The notes beneath the pieces were generated by a model. The model was not told the DNA's origin, made no database searches, and saw nothing but the letters and a program-made list of their open reading frames with translations. The position numbers and the translations under genes were made by a program. Of a stretch of DNA of 64,000 bases, positions 9,980-18,700 are shown one piece after another. Source of the DNA: Chryseobacterium sp. IHB B 17019 (GTDB lineage Bacteria > Bacteroidota > Bacteroidia > Flavobacteriales > Weeksellaceae). The stretch's first letter is position 1, and each line of letters begins with the position of its first letter. The stretch lies in the NCBI RefSeq assembly GCF_001456155.1, contig NZ_CP013293.1, positions 2,418,001 through 2,482,000 on the forward strand. The letters are read 5' to 3'.

Positions 9980-11005
9980 ATGTTTATGAAAAATTATTTT
10001 GTTAAGCCTTTAAAGCTTAAGTTGTGTGCCGTGTCTTTACTTGCTCTGGCCTCGTGTAGTGATAGCGATACCCCAAATTTACCCGAAACCTATGAAGAAA
10101 AAATAGTGGTGGCCAATCGTGGTTCGGGAAGTATAAGTTTTGTGAATGCGGGAAATACCAATGAGTCAAAAACACTTTCAATTCCTAATTCCGAGCCGAT
10201 GTATGTGGTGTACGTTCCACAAAATGATAAGCTGTATGTAGGTGACAGGGCCGGAAAAAAAATTCATGTTGTAAATCCTAAAAATCAACAGGTTGAAAAT
10301 TCTATCAACGCTGGGAACGGAGTTTTTCACATGTGGGCAGACGGACAGGGCAAGGAATTGTGGGTCACCAACGATATCGATAATACGATCTCGGTCATCA
10401 ATCTCGCAACAAATACCATCACGAATACTATCAATGTAGACCTGAAACCTCACGATGTTTTCCTGACTAAAGACGGAACTACTGCCTTTGTTTCTGTTTT
10501 TACAGCAAGTTCAACTGTTGACAAAGTCTATAAATATTCACTATCCAGCCATACAAAAACCGGGGAAGTAAGTGTAGGAAAAGAACCGCATTTGTTTCAC
10601 CTTCCCAACACTAATACGTTGTATATTCCGTGTCAGTCCGGCAAACTTTATATTGTAAACCCTGATACGATGAGCATTACCACAGAAAAAGATTATGCAG
10701 GTGCTCACGGAATTTTTGCATCGCCGGATCAAAGTAAGATTTTTATAAGCAATATCACCGGAAATCAATTATTCTCGATTAATTCTACTTCTGGAGATCA
10801 AATTTCTATGTCAGCAACATCCATTATCCCTCACAATATTACCGCCAATGGTAATGGCGATAAAATATTTGTAACACATTCCAGCTTGGAAAATAAGGTT
10901 TCAGTTTATAATGTAAATCCGGCAGGAGTGTTATCCAATTCCGGATCGTTCAATGCCGGTACAAATCCTTTCGGAATCGTCTATTACAAACGGAAAACAA
11001 ATTAA
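9980..11005 (+). CDS. YncE-like beta-propeller lipoprotein
   Basis: The 341-residue product has a lipoprotein signal with lipobox LALASC (Cys26 from the first ATG). A second in-frame ATG at 9986 (MKNYF) would serve equally well. The mature part is a chain of about seven repeats with motifs such as 'VANRGSGSISFVN', 'WVTNDIDNTISVINLATNT' and 'DGTTAFVSVF', typical of YVTN/YncE seven-bladed propellers. It is likely anchored at the outer membrane or periplasm; the ligand is unknown. The thioredoxin-like gene follows after 18 bases and is probably co-transcribed. Confidence 0.85.
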   Translation: MFMKNYFVKPLKLKLCAVSLLALASCSDSDTPNLPETYEEKIVVANRGSGSISFVNAGNTNESKTLSIPNSEPMYVVYVPQNDKLYVGDRAGKKIHVVNPKNQQVENSINAGNGVFHMWADGQGKELWVTNDIDNTISVINLATNTITNTINVDLKPHDVFLTKDGTTAFVSVFTASSTVDKVYKYSLSSHTKTGEVSVGKEPHLFHLPNTNTLYIPCQSGKLYIVNPDTMSITTEKDYAGAHGIFASPDQSKIFISNITGNQLFSINSTSGDQISMSATSIIPHNITANGNGDKIFVTHSSLENKVSVYNVNPAGVLSNSGSFNAGTNPFGIVYYKRKTN

Positions 11006-11023
11006 TCTTAAAAAACACAAATC

Positions 11024-11584
11024 ATGTTACAGGCATATTGGAAAAAAGGAATTTCTTTTGAATCTTATATCAACAGAATTCAGGATACCGCACAAATACA
11101 GGTTGAAAACGAAGGTCTTATATCAGAATATTTGCTTTCCATCGAAAGAGCAGAACGGATTATAAGCAATTATACTCCGGATCCTCAGCAAGAAGAAAAA
11201 TTTATTCGAAAAGATTTTAACGGAAATATTTTGATCATAGCTGAAGGATGGTGTGGTGATTGCAGCCAGTCTGTTCCGGTAATAAAACAGTTTTTCGGGA
11301 ACAAAAATCCTATAAAAATACTTTATCGTGACGAAAACCCGGATCTTATGCAATTGTTCCTTACCAACGGCAATGAAGCTGTTCCTATCGTGATTTTTCT
11401 CGACGCGAGCTGTAATGTACTGACTCATTGGGGACCGCGTACAAAGCATGGACTGGAACTATTGTCAAAATTCAGGGATGATCCTGAAAGTTACCCGAAA
11501 GAAATATTTATGAAAGATTTACATGAATATTATGAAAATAATAACGGATACGATATCGTAGAAGAAATCCTTGAAACACTGTAA
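11024..11584 (+). CDS. Thioredoxin-like family protein with CGDC motif
   Basis: The 186-residue product has no signal peptide. It carries an N-terminal helical stretch (about 1-60) and a thioredoxin fold with WCGDC (Cys77, Cys80) in 'LIIAEGWCGDCSQSVPVI', plus the cis-Pro region 'GNEAVPIVIFLD'. This family of cytoplasmic thioredoxin-like proteins with CGDC is widespread in Bacteroidetes and Firmicutes; a bacillithiol- or thiol-related redox role is often suggested but the substrate is unknown. A terminator follows. Confidence 0.8.
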   Translation: MLQAYWKKGISFESYINRIQDTAQIQVENEGLISEYLLSIERAERIISNYTPDPQQEEKFIRKDFNGNILIIAEGWCGDCSQSVPVIKQFFGNKNPIKILYRDENPDLMQLFLTNGNEAVPIVIFLDASCNVLTHWGPRTKHGLELLSKFRDDPESYPKEIFMKDLHEYYENNNGYDIVEEILETL

Positions 11585-11599
11585 ATCAATATATAATTT

Positions 11600-11636
11600 A
11601 AACCAATTACATTCTTGTAGTTGGTTTTATTTTTTA
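11600..11636 (+). terminator. Terminator after the thioredoxin-like gene
   Basis: An 11-base stem (11600-11610 with 11617-11627, one wobble), a 6-base loop and a T-rich tail, 16 bases after the stop codon. Confidence 0.8.
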
Positions 11637-11820
11637 TCTGCTTTATTTTTCTTAAAACTCTTTCTTTACTCGGGTAAAAGCAGTAAATTCATTGTCAGAT
11701 TAATTATTACTTTTTAAATATTACTTTTAACTAATATTTAACCTTTTATATCTCCAAATTTGTTGATTTTAAAATGAATTGGTCAACAATTTGATACTAT
11801 AACCATGTAAAAAATAAATT

Positions 11821-13365
11821 ATGTCGGAAAAGATATTATGGATAGATGATGAAATAGATTTACTTAAACCTCACATCGTTTTCTTAGAAAAAAAAGGTTA
11901 CCAGGTAACCCCTGTCAACAACGTGAATGAGGCATTGGAACTAATGGACTCAGAAAAATTCGCACTAACACTCATTGATGAAAATATGCCCGGAATCTCT
12001 GGGCTTGAAGCTATTCCTATGATTAAAGATAAAGACAACTCTTTAAAAATAGTAATGGTAACGAAAAGTGAGGAAGAACACATTATGGAAGAAGCAATAG
12101 GATCTCAGATTGCTGATTATATTTTGAAACCTGTAAACCCCAATCAGATTCTTTTATCATTAAAGAAAAATCTTCAGGAGGATAATCTGGTAGAACAGAA
12201 AACAATTCTGCAATACCAACAGGAATTCAGAAATCTTTCTATGGAATTGTCTTATTTAAGAACATATCAGGATTGGGCGGAATATTATAAGAAAATCCTT
12301 AATTGGGAAATTAAGTTTGATAAAGTAGCGGATAATGAATTTGCAGACCTTTTACAATCACAGAAGGAAGAAGCTAATATTCAATTTGCCAAGTTTATTG
12401 AAAACAATTATGAAGACTGGTTGCATGATACAGAAAAGCCCATCATGAGCCACACACTTTTTAAAGAAAAAGTAAAGCCTGAGGTAGAAAAAGACAAAGT
12501 TCTTTTATTAATGGTTGATAACCTTCGGTATGACCAATGGAAAGTAATCGAGCCATTATTCACTAAATATTACAATAAAGTTTCAGAAGATTATTATTAC
12601 AGTATTTTACCTACTGCCACGCAGTATGCGAGAAACTCGTTCTTTGCAGGTTTAATGCCATCTGAGATTGAAAAGCGTTTCCCTGAAAAATGGTTTAATG
12701 ATAATGAAGACGGTAACAAAAATGAATTTGAACGTGATTTCCTTGAAGATCAGATGAAACGTATTGGTTTAGGCTCTAAATCAATGAAATATTTGAAAGT
12801 TTTGAATGCGGATTTTGAAAGAAAAATCTATGATGATTTCAATCAGCACAAAAACAATGATCTTCTGGTGATTGTTTACAACTTTATCGATATTCTTTCT
12901 CATGCTAAAACGGATAATCATATTGTTGATCAGCTAATTCGTGATGATAAAACTTTCAGATCATTAACTTTGAACTGGTTTGAAAATTCATCATTACTGA
13001 AAATTATTAAAGTTGCTGCTGAAAATGGCTTCAAGCTGGTTATCACAACAGATCACGGAACCGTTTATGTTAAAAGACCAAGTAAGGTCGTTGGTGACAG
13101 GGAAACGTCCACGAATATCCGCTATAAAACAGGTAAAAGTTTAACTTACGATGACAGTGATGTCTGGGCAATCACAAATCCAGAAAAGCTATTTTTACCA
13201 AAGGGAAATTTAAGTTCAAAATATATTTTTGCGAAAAATAATATCTTTTTAGCTTACCCGAAAAATTACAATCACTTTGTGAATTATTATAAAGAAACAT
13301 ACCAACACGGAGGAATTTCATTGGAAGAATGTATAATTCCTATAAGTATTTTAGAGCCCAAATAG
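11821..13365 (+). CDS. porX: PorX: response regulator with PglZ domain (T9SS regulator)
   Basis: The 514-residue product has an N-terminal receiver domain (about 1-120) with the acidic pair 'IDDE', phospho-acceptor Asp53 in 'TLIDENMP', Thr81 in 'VTK' and Lys103 in 'ILKPVNP'. A helical linker and a C-terminal PglZ/alkaline-phosphatase-superfamily domain (about 210-514) follow, with 'LLMVDNLRYDQW', 'LPTATQYARNSFF' and metal-ligand 'TTDHGT'. This is the layout of PorX, which in Porphyromonas works with sensor PorY and sigma factor SigP to control type IX secretion. No histidine kinase gene adjoins it. A 236-base spacer precedes it and a strong terminator follows. Confidence 0.93.
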   Translation: MSEKILWIDDEIDLLKPHIVFLEKKGYQVTPVNNVNEALELMDSEKFALTLIDENMPGISGLEAIPMIKDKDNSLKIVMVTKSEEEHIMEEAIGSQIADYILKPVNPNQILLSLKKNLQEDNLVEQKTILQYQQEFRNLSMELSYLRTYQDWAEYYKKILNWEIKFDKVADNEFADLLQSQKEEANIQFAKFIENNYEDWLHDTEKPIMSHTLFKEKVKPEVEKDKVLLLMVDNLRYDQWKVIEPLFTKYYNKVSEDYYYSILPTATQYARNSFFAGLMPSEIEKRFPEKWFNDNEDGNKNEFERDFLEDQMKRIGLGSKSMKYLKVLNADFERKIYDDFNQHKNNDLLVIVYNFIDILSHAKTDNHIVDQLIRDDKTFRSLTLNWFENSSLLKIIKVAAENGFKLVITTDHGTVYVKRPSKVVGDRETSTNIRYKTGKSLTYDDSDVWAITNPEKLFLPKGNLSSKYIFAKNNIFLAYPKNYNHFVNYYKETYQHGGISLEECIIPISILEPK

Positions 13366-13398
13366 TTTTTTTCATAGTTTAACTTTGGGTTAAGGGTG

Positions 13399-13434
13399 GC
13401 GGAAAAAATCTATAGATTTTTTCCGCTTCTTTTT
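13399..13434 (+). terminator. Terminator after porX
   Basis: A 13-base inverted repeat (13399-13411 with 13414-13426) followed by a T-rich run. The innermost bases must open to form the loop. Confidence 0.8.
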
Positions 13435-13480
13435 TACGGCACATTGTTTGATAATGTAATAAAACTTAAAAATAACAAAT

Positions 13481-13846
13481 ATGAAAAAATCTTTTTTTGC
13501 AATTATTTGCACTACATTATTTTTGGTTTCATGTACAAAAGATAAAACCAAAGCATCGACAGAACCGGAAAAAACTCCTGTTACAGATAGTATTTCAACA
13601 GCTTCACCAGAAGTGAAAGACAATTTTATAAAAAGTACAGCCAAAGACAAGGATGGGAAAACTCTAGAAATGACCTTTGACAATGCTAAAAACACTGTAA
13701 CTGTAGTATTCGAAGGTAATACCGTAACTCTTGAAGGCCAGGAAGTAGGTTCCGGAATGCTGTACAAAAATGATCAGTATGAATTGTCAGGCAAAGGTGA
13801 ACAGGTGGAATTAACAAAAGAAGGCAAAACGATTTTTAAAAACTAA
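13481..13846 (+). CDS. MliC-like lipoprotein
   Basis: The 121-residue product has a lipoprotein signal with lipobox LVSC (Cys18), a Lys/Thr/Ser-rich linker to about residue 50, and a C-terminal domain of about 65 residues. The pattern 'DGKTLEMTFDNAKNTVTVVFEG...GSGMLYKNDQYELSGKGEQVEL' resembles the beta-barrel MliC fold (membrane-bound inhibitor of C-type lysozyme). An inhibitor role is inferred from this resemblance only. It sits alone between the porX terminator and xth. Confidence 0.7.
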   Translation: MKKSFFAIICTTLFLVSCTKDKTKASTEPEKTPVTDSISTASPEVKDNFIKSTAKDKDGKTLEMTFDNAKNTVTVVFEGNTVTLEGQEVGSGMLYKNDQYELSGKGEQVELTKEGKTIFKN

Positions 13847-13931
13847 ATTCAGTTAAATCTTACATTTACGATATTCAGCTTTGTGTTTTCAAGGCTGTTT
13901 TTTTATGTTTGTGAAAATTATCGTTATTAAA

Positions 13932-14696
13932 ATGAAATTAATCACATACAACGTAAACGGAATAAGAGCTGCTTTCACTAAAGATTTCTTAGGCTGGCTC
14001 AAAATTGCTGATCCGGATATCATCTGCATCCAGGAAAGTAAAGCAGGAAATGATCAAATAGACATCGAAAGCCTCGAAAAACTAGGCTATCACAGTTATT
14101 GGCACTCTGCGGTAAGAAAAGGCTATAGCGGCGTGGGAATTGCCTCAAAAATAAAGCCCAATCATGTTGAATATGGTTGCGGTATTGAAAGCTATGACAA
14201 TGAAGGAAGAATTATTCGTGCGGACTTTGACGGATTTTCAGCCATTTCAGTATATGTTCCTTCTGCATCCAATATTGAAAGACTGGACTTTAAAATGCAG
14301 TTCTGTCATGACTTTTTAGAATACATTAAAAATTTGAAAAAAGAAATTCCTAACCTTACCATTTCAGGAGATTTTAATATTTGTCATGAAGCTATTGATA
14401 TCCATGACCCGGTGCGTTTAAAAAATGTTTCAGGATTCTTACCGATGGAAAGAGAATGGATGACCAATTTTATTAATGAATGCGAATTGATCGACAGTTT
14501 CAGGTTTTTTAATGATCAGCCTGATAATTACACATGGTGGAGCTACAGACAAAATTCGCGGGCTAAAAATAAGGGTTGGAGATTAGATTATAACTTTGCT
14601 TCCTATACTTTAAAAGAAAAGCTTACAAGAGCTGTTATTTTGAAAGAAGCGGTACATTCGGATCATTGCCCTGCCTTATTGGAATTCAATATTTAA
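13932..14696 (+). CDS. xth: Exodeoxyribonuclease III
   Basis: Class II AP endonuclease and 3'-5' exonuclease of base excision repair. The start chosen is the ATG at 13932 (MKLITYNVNGIRAAF), giving 254 residues, the family's normal length; the frame stays open upstream to an ATG at 13881, but those 17 extra residues match nothing in the family. Catalytic motifs are visible: 'TYNVNGIRAA', 'IICIQESKAG' (metal Glu), 'ISGDFNICHEAID', 'RLDYNFAS' and 'VHSDHCPALLEF' (catalytic His). It converges on the RlpA-like gene across a shared terminator. Confidence 0.95.
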   Translation: MKLITYNVNGIRAAFTKDFLGWLKIADPDIICIQESKAGNDQIDIESLEKLGYHSYWHSAVRKGYSGVGIASKIKPNHVEYGCGIESYDNEGRIIRADFDGFSAISVYVPSASNIERLDFKMQFCHDFLEYIKNLKKEIPNLTISGDFNICHEAIDIHDPVRLKNVSGFLPMEREWMTNFINECELIDSFRFFNDQPDNYTWWSYRQNSRAKNKGWRLDYNFASYTLKEKLTRAVILKEAVHSDHCPALLEFNI

Positions 14697-14705
14697 TACA
14701 AACAA

Positions 14706-14732
14706 AAAAGCCAACTGTAACAGTTGGCTTTT
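14706..14732. terminator. Bidirectional terminator between xth and the rlpA-like gene
   Basis: A perfect 12-base stem (14706-14717 with 14721-14732), a 3-base loop, and T-rich tails in both directions, between convergent genes. Confidence 0.85.
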
Positions 14733-14748
14733 AATTTAAATCATAAAT

Positions 14749-15120
14749 TTAATCGACAATTTCATATTCCACCGGAATTGTACCATGACTGATATCTCCG
14801 ATTTCGTCGAACGCTGCTTTAGACATATCTAAAGCTCTTGATGCATGGAAAGGACCTCTATCATTAATCTTCACTATCACCTCTTTCCCATTGTTCAGAT
14901 TGGTAACCTTAATATTTGTACCAAAAGGAAGCGTTCTGTTTGCTGCGGTAAACTTTGCGTTATCAAAGATCTCTCCGCTGGCAGTTTTTCTACCGTTAAA
15001 CTTATCGTGGTAGTACGATGCATAACTTGTTTTTTTCGCATCCATGGCATTATTCTTGAAAGAATAAACACCAAGCGCTGAAATCATCATTATGATTACG
15101 AGAATAAATCTTTTCATCAC
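14749..15120 (-). CDS. RlpA-like double-psi beta-barrel protein
   Basis: The 123-residue product has an N-terminal hydrophobic segment (signal peptide or anchor, about 4-21) and a complete double-psi beta-barrel with the RlpA hallmarks 'ASYYHDKFNGRKTASGE', 'FTAANRTLPFGT', 'VTNLNNGKEV' and 'VKINDRGPF'. RlpA proteins in Gram-negatives act on, or bind, septal peptidoglycan strands lacking stem peptides. There is no SPOR domain here, so localisation to the septum is not implied. Confidence 0.88.
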   Translation of the reverse strand: MMKRFILVIIMMISALGVYSFKNNAMDAKKTSYASYYHDKFNGRKTASGEIFDNAKFTAANRTLPFGTNIKVTNLNNGKEVIVKINDRGPFHASRALDMSKAAFDEIGDISHGTIPVEYEIVD

Positions 15121-15146
15121 TTTGAACTTTAATTGGTTTGACAGGG

Positions 15147-15154
15147 CAAATGTA
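15147..15154 (-). promoter_or_regulatory. Putative -7 box of the rlpA-like gene
   Basis: On the minus strand TACATTTG matches TANNTTTG, 27 bases before the start codon. No -33 TTG is visible at the right distance. Confidence 0.4.
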
Positions 15155-15424
15155 TTAGGAATCTTTTAAAGAGCCTAGTCGAATTGTTAACAACCGTTAA
15201 TAAAAACCAAACTTTATCTTAATATCTGTTGTAACTCCCTATTATCAGGCATTTTAAAGCACACTGTTAAAAAACGTTAAAAAAAAACATAAAAAGTTAA
15301 GAGTTTTAACTAAATGATGATAATGACTATTAATCACCTATTAAAAACAACTGATAATCAGAAAGTTATGGTTTAGATAATTTTAATAAATATAAATACC
15401 TTTCATGGATAGAAGATCATCAAT

Positions 15425-15457
15425 CAATAAAAAAACCGATGAAATAATCATCGGTTT
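15425..15457 (-). terminator. Terminator after the secreted-protein pair
   Basis: A 10-base stem (15433-15442 with 15448-15457), a 5-base loop and a T-rich tail on the minus strand, 24 bases after the stop at 15481. Confidence 0.8.
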
Positions 15458-15480
15458 ATGTTATATAAAGAAGTAATTTC

Positions 15481-16224
15481 TTATTTTGTATATTCTACGA
15501 TATAATCGTAAGTACCAGCTGGATAAACTACTGACATACTTGGAGAACCTGTAATTAGGTTACCGTTTGTAATATCATAAGAATAAACCCCGTTAGCAAA
15601 TACACTACCTGTACCAGCTCTGTAAATTGTTACTCTGTAAATTCCGGCAGTAGCACTTGCAGGCACTGTAATAGGCGCTGGAGCATAAGAAGTAGGAGCT
15701 GTAGAAGATCCACTTACTGTAAATGTTCCTTTTTTAGCATATACTTGGTTACCATTTACTAAAGTATTAGTAATAGTTTCTGTATTTGTTACATCAAACC
15801 TAGGATTACCACCTACAGGCAACCATCTACCAGCTGCAACACTTCCATTAGCTGCTCCATTCGGATTCGAAAAATAATACCATCCAGGAACTAAACCCGT
15901 AGTTTGAGTTGTTAATGAAGGGTCAGCTGTAGAACCAGTACCAGTATTGAATACTAGCATTCCATCAAAATAAGACGGAAATGTAATACCATCTGCTAAG
16001 GCAGAATCAAATTCAAACAAAGTTAAATTTGTATCAGGAAAAACTAAACCTTTCCCAATGCTATTTGAAGAAGAGGCACTAGTATTAAAATTTGTACTTG
16101 CATCAAAAAAAGCATTTGAATCTGCAACATTATTTGCCACTAACTGATTAGTGTTAACCTGAGCTGATACTTTTGCTAAAGAAATAGAAACAAAAAGTAC
16201 TATATAAAGACTAAATTTTTTCAT
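15481..16224 (-). CDS. Secreted protein of unknown function
   Basis: The 247-residue product has a clear signal peptide (cleavage near KVSAQ). The mature protein is rich in Thr, Ser, Asn, Gly and Ala, contains the flavobacterial motif 'GKGLVFPDTNLTLFEF' and a 'GWYYFSNPNGAANGSVAAGRWLPVGG' type stretch, and ends in a beta-rich domain of about 90 residues. Related proteins in Flavobacteria are usually annotated hypothetical. It lies 15 bases after the next gene upstream, so the two are probably one transcript. A surface or extracellular role is inferred from the signal peptide and composition only. Confidence 0.75.
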   Translation of the reverse strand: MKKFSLYIVLFVSISLAKVSAQVNTNQLVANNVADSNAFFDASTNFNTSASSSNSIGKGLVFPDTNLTLFEFDSALADGITFPSYFDGMLVFNTGTGSTADPSLTTQTTGLVPGWYYFSNPNGAANGSVAAGRWLPVGGNPRFDVTNTETITNTLVNGNQVYAKKGTFTVSGSSTAPTSYAPAPITVPASATAGIYRVTIYRAGTGSVFANGVYSYDITNGNLITGSPSMSVVYPAGTYDYIVEYTK

Positions 16225-16239
16225 TTTATTTATGTTTTA

Positions 16240-16896
16240 TTAATTAAACGAAATTGCTACCCACGCTGTACCATCACTAACAAATGCTTTAGCTCTATTT
16301 TGAGCCAATGTACCTACTAAAAGTGTAGGCCCACCATCTGATTGAACTACATCAAATCCAGTACCTGTGTTATTATTAGCAACATAAATTAGTCTTCCAA
16401 CATTCGCAGCTGGATCTGGCAAATTTACAGTAACAGCTCCGGCAGCTTTAGTAATGATAAAGAAATCATTAGCTGTTGCCGTATAAGGAGTAGTTGTTGT
16501 TAAAATTGTAACACTTCCTCTTGTATTTTCATATCTTTGAGGAGTAGAAGCACCACCACCACCTACGCGCACCCAAACAGAGTTTGGAGCATCATAGTAG
16601 TAGAATCCGGTAGCTGTAACGTTTACAGTTTTACCCGCTGCAGTACCATCTAAAGTAGTGATAAATGCAAGAGCACCGTTTTGAGCATCAACATAAGCAG
16701 CATCTTTAGCCGCTAATTGAGCTCTTGTCATACGAGGGACCAATAACGCATCAGGTTTAGTAGCATCAGTAGTGTTTGCTACAACGTCTAACGTAGCGGC
16801 AGGTGTCGTTGTGTTAACCCCTACACGTCCTTGTTGTGCCTGAGAAAGCGCCGTAAAGCCGACTAACATAGTCGCTGTTAATAAAATTTTTTTCAT
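16240..16896 (-). CDS. Secreted protein with tail-fibre-like N-terminus
   Basis: The 218-residue product has a signal peptide (cleavage after SQA before QQG). The mature N-terminus, 'GRVGVNTTTPAATLDV', is the motif that opens many flavobacterial surface proteins resembling phage tail-fibre or collagen-tail heads. It then has 'PDALLVPRMTRAQLAAK', 'TGFYYYDAPNSVWVRVGGG' and a C-terminal domain of about 100 residues. Function is unknown. A 411-base spacer lies upstream, so expression probably starts there. Confidence 0.75.
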   Translation of the reverse strand: MKKILLTATMLVGFTALSQAQQGRVGVNTTTPAATLDVVANTTDATKPDALLVPRMTRAQLAAKDAAYVDAQNGALAFITTLDGTAAGKTVNVTATGFYYYDAPNSVWVRVGGGGASTPQRYENTRGSVTILTTTTPYTATANDFFIITKAAGAVTVNLPDPAANVGRLIYVANNNTGTGFDVVQSDGGPTLLVGTLAQNRAKAFVSDGTAWVAISFN

Positions 16897-17307
16897 AAGT
16901 TTTTAAAGATTTTAAATTACATTTTTCATCAATGATATTTATCCAAACAGGGAATTCATCCCAACTTGTGCTTTCTAAAATTAAAACTCAAAATTTTCGA
17001 GATTATTTAAACCCAAAAAATATTTAAGCTTTTATTTCTCTTAAATATCTAATATTAAAATGAATAGAACTCATAAAATCTATTCATGAGGCAAAGTTAA
17101 TACTTTATTATTAATTTCCATAATATTAGATAAAAAAGTTTTAACATTCTAAAATACATAAACTGTAAATTATTACAAACCAATAACTTGTAACAAATAC
17201 TAAAGTTAATTAATTTATGTTAAATTTTATTAACTCTTAAAAAAAACCATTTAAAGTCAGTATTTCCTTTAAATTATTTAAATAAAAGTCAAATAAATGG
17301 GAATAAT
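16897..17307. other. 411-base gene-free spacer, probable long leader
   Basis: Very AT-rich spacer between rimO (ending at 17308) and the secreted-protein pair. A minus-strand TAACTTTG (17099-17092, matching TANNTTTG) lies about 196 bases before the 16896 start. If used, the mRNA would have a long 5' leader; a short palindrome near GGGAATTCATCCC lies in that leader. No ORF or RNA gene is convincing. Confidence 0.5.
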
Positions 17308-18609
17308 TTAAATCAATTCACCATACAGGTCAAATTCCTCTGCCGATGTTATTTTTACCTCTGCAAAATCACCAATAGAAATGTAGGTATTTTCTGCCGA
17401 TACTAAAACTGTATTATCAACATCAGGTGAATCATATTCCGTTCTTCCAACAAAATAGTTCCCTTCTTTTCTGTCAAAAATACATTTATATATTTTACCA
17501 ATTTTCTCCTGGTTTTTCTCCCATGAAATTTGAGACTGAAGCTCCATAATCTCTTCTACTCTGGCTTCTTTAACTTCCTGTGGAATATCATCCTGCAAAA
17601 CATAAGCGGAAGTATTCTCTTCATGAGAGTAAGTGAAACACCCTAATCTGTCAAATTTTTGCTCTCTCACCCAGTCTTTTAATTCCTGGAATCTCTCCTC
17701 TGTTTCTCCGGGATAACCAACAATAAGGGTTGTTCTGATAGCCATATCCGGAACTTTTTCTCTGAATTTGGCCAAAAGAGCATCAGTTTTTTCATGAGTT
17801 GTTCCCCTCTTCATTGATTTTAATAAATCCGAATTGATATGCTGAAGTGGAATATCTATATAATTGCAAACCTTAGGCTCCTCACGGATAATATCCAGAA
17901 CGTCCTCCGGAAACCCGCTTGGGAAAGCATAATGAAGGCGAATCCATTCGATACCATCAACTTTCACCAATTCTTTTAATAAATCACCCAACGCTCTTTT
18001 TTTATAAAGGTCTAATCCGTAATAGGTAAGGTCCTGAGCAATCAAAATCAATTCTTTTGTTCCTTTTTTGGCTAATTTTTGGGCTTCGGTAACCAATTTC
18101 TCAATTGGTGTGGACATATGGCCTCCACGCATTAACGGGATTGCACAAAAAGAGCACGGTCTGTCGCAACCTTCAGATATTTTTAGGTAAGCATAGTGTT
18201 TTGGAGTAGTTGTTAATCTTTCTCCAACCAATTCGTGCTTATAATCTGCTCCCAAATGTTTTAATAAAATCGGAAGGTCTCTTGTTCCGAAATATTGATC
18301 TACATCCGGAATTTCTCTTATCAAATCCGGCTTGTATCTTTCAGAAAGACAGCCTGTAACGAAAACTTTTTCTACCTCTCCTCTATTTTTAGCTTCTACA
18401 TAATCCAGAATTGTATTGATGGATTCTTCTTTTGCATTATCAATAAATCCGCAGGTATTGATTACAACAATATCTCCCTTGTCTTCATGAACAACTTCTT
18501 TACCATTGGCTTTAAGCTGGCTCATCAAGACTTCGGAATCATAAACGTTCTTGGAACATCCAAGCGTTACTACATTAATTTTCTTCTTACCTACAGATTT
18601 TGTGCGCAT
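17308..18609 (-). CDS. rimO: Ribosomal protein S12 methylthiotransferase RimO
   Basis: Radical SAM enzyme that methylthiolates an Asp of ribosomal protein S12. The 433-residue product has the N-terminal MTTase domain with three cluster cysteines (Cys18 in TLGCSKN, Cys53 in NTCGF, Cys87 in VTGCLSE), the radical SAM motif Cys148-x3-Cys152-x2-Cys155 in 'SEGCDRPCSFCAIP', and a C-terminal TRAM domain. 'LGCSKNVYDSE' separates RimO from the tRNA enzyme MiaB. It is transcribed alone on the minus strand. Confidence 0.95.
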   Translation of the reverse strand: MRTKSVGKKKINVVTLGCSKNVYDSEVLMSQLKANGKEVVHEDKGDIVVINTCGFIDNAKEESINTILDYVEAKNRGEVEKVFVTGCLSERYKPDLIREIPDVDQYFGTRDLPILLKHLGADYKHELVGERLTTTPKHYAYLKISEGCDRPCSFCAIPLMRGGHMSTPIEKLVTEAQKLAKKGTKELILIAQDLTYYGLDLYKKRALGDLLKELVKVDGIEWIRLHYAFPSGFPEDVLDIIREEPKVCNYIDIPLQHINSDLLKSMKRGTTHEKTDALLAKFREKVPDMAIRTTLIVGYPGETEERFQELKDWVREQKFDRLGCFTYSHEENTSAYVLQDDIPQEVKEARVEEIMELQSQISWEKNQEKIGKIYKCIFDRKEGNYFVGRTEYDSPDVDNTVLVSAENTYISIGDFAEVKITSAEEFDLYGELI

Positions 18610-18628
18610 CTTTTTGATTTTGAGTTTG

Positions 18629-18636
18629 CAAAGATA
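18629..18636 (-). promoter_or_regulatory. Putative -7 box of rimO
   Basis: On the minus strand TATCTTTG matches TANNTTTG and lies 20 bases before the rimO ATG; the -33 part is not clear. Confidence 0.4.
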
Positions 18637-18660
18637 CGAAATATTGAAGAGTCCGTATTA

Positions 18661-18692
18661 AAAAATAAAAACCACTTTAATTAAGTGGCTTT
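18661..18692 (-). terminator. Terminator at the end of the polysaccharide locus
   Basis: On the minus strand a stem of about 8-9 pairs (18669-18677 with 18683-18691, one wobble) is followed by a long T-rich tail, just after the rfbC stop. It marks the 3' end of the long minus-strand gene cluster. Confidence 0.75.
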
Positions 18693-18700
18693 CAATATCA

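Larger units (their letters stand above)
15121..15480. other. 360-base gene-free spacer
   Basis: AT-rich spacer between the rlpA-like gene and the two secreted-protein genes, all on the minus strand. It holds the putative rlpA-like promoter box near 15147-15154 and, at its far end, the terminator at 15425-15457. I see no RNA gene or convincing small ORF in the middle. Confidence 0.6.

Noticed and set aside
13881..13931. Longer N-terminus for exodeoxyribonuclease III
   Set aside because: The extra 17 residues are unlike the family; the ATG at 13932 gives the normal 254 residues.
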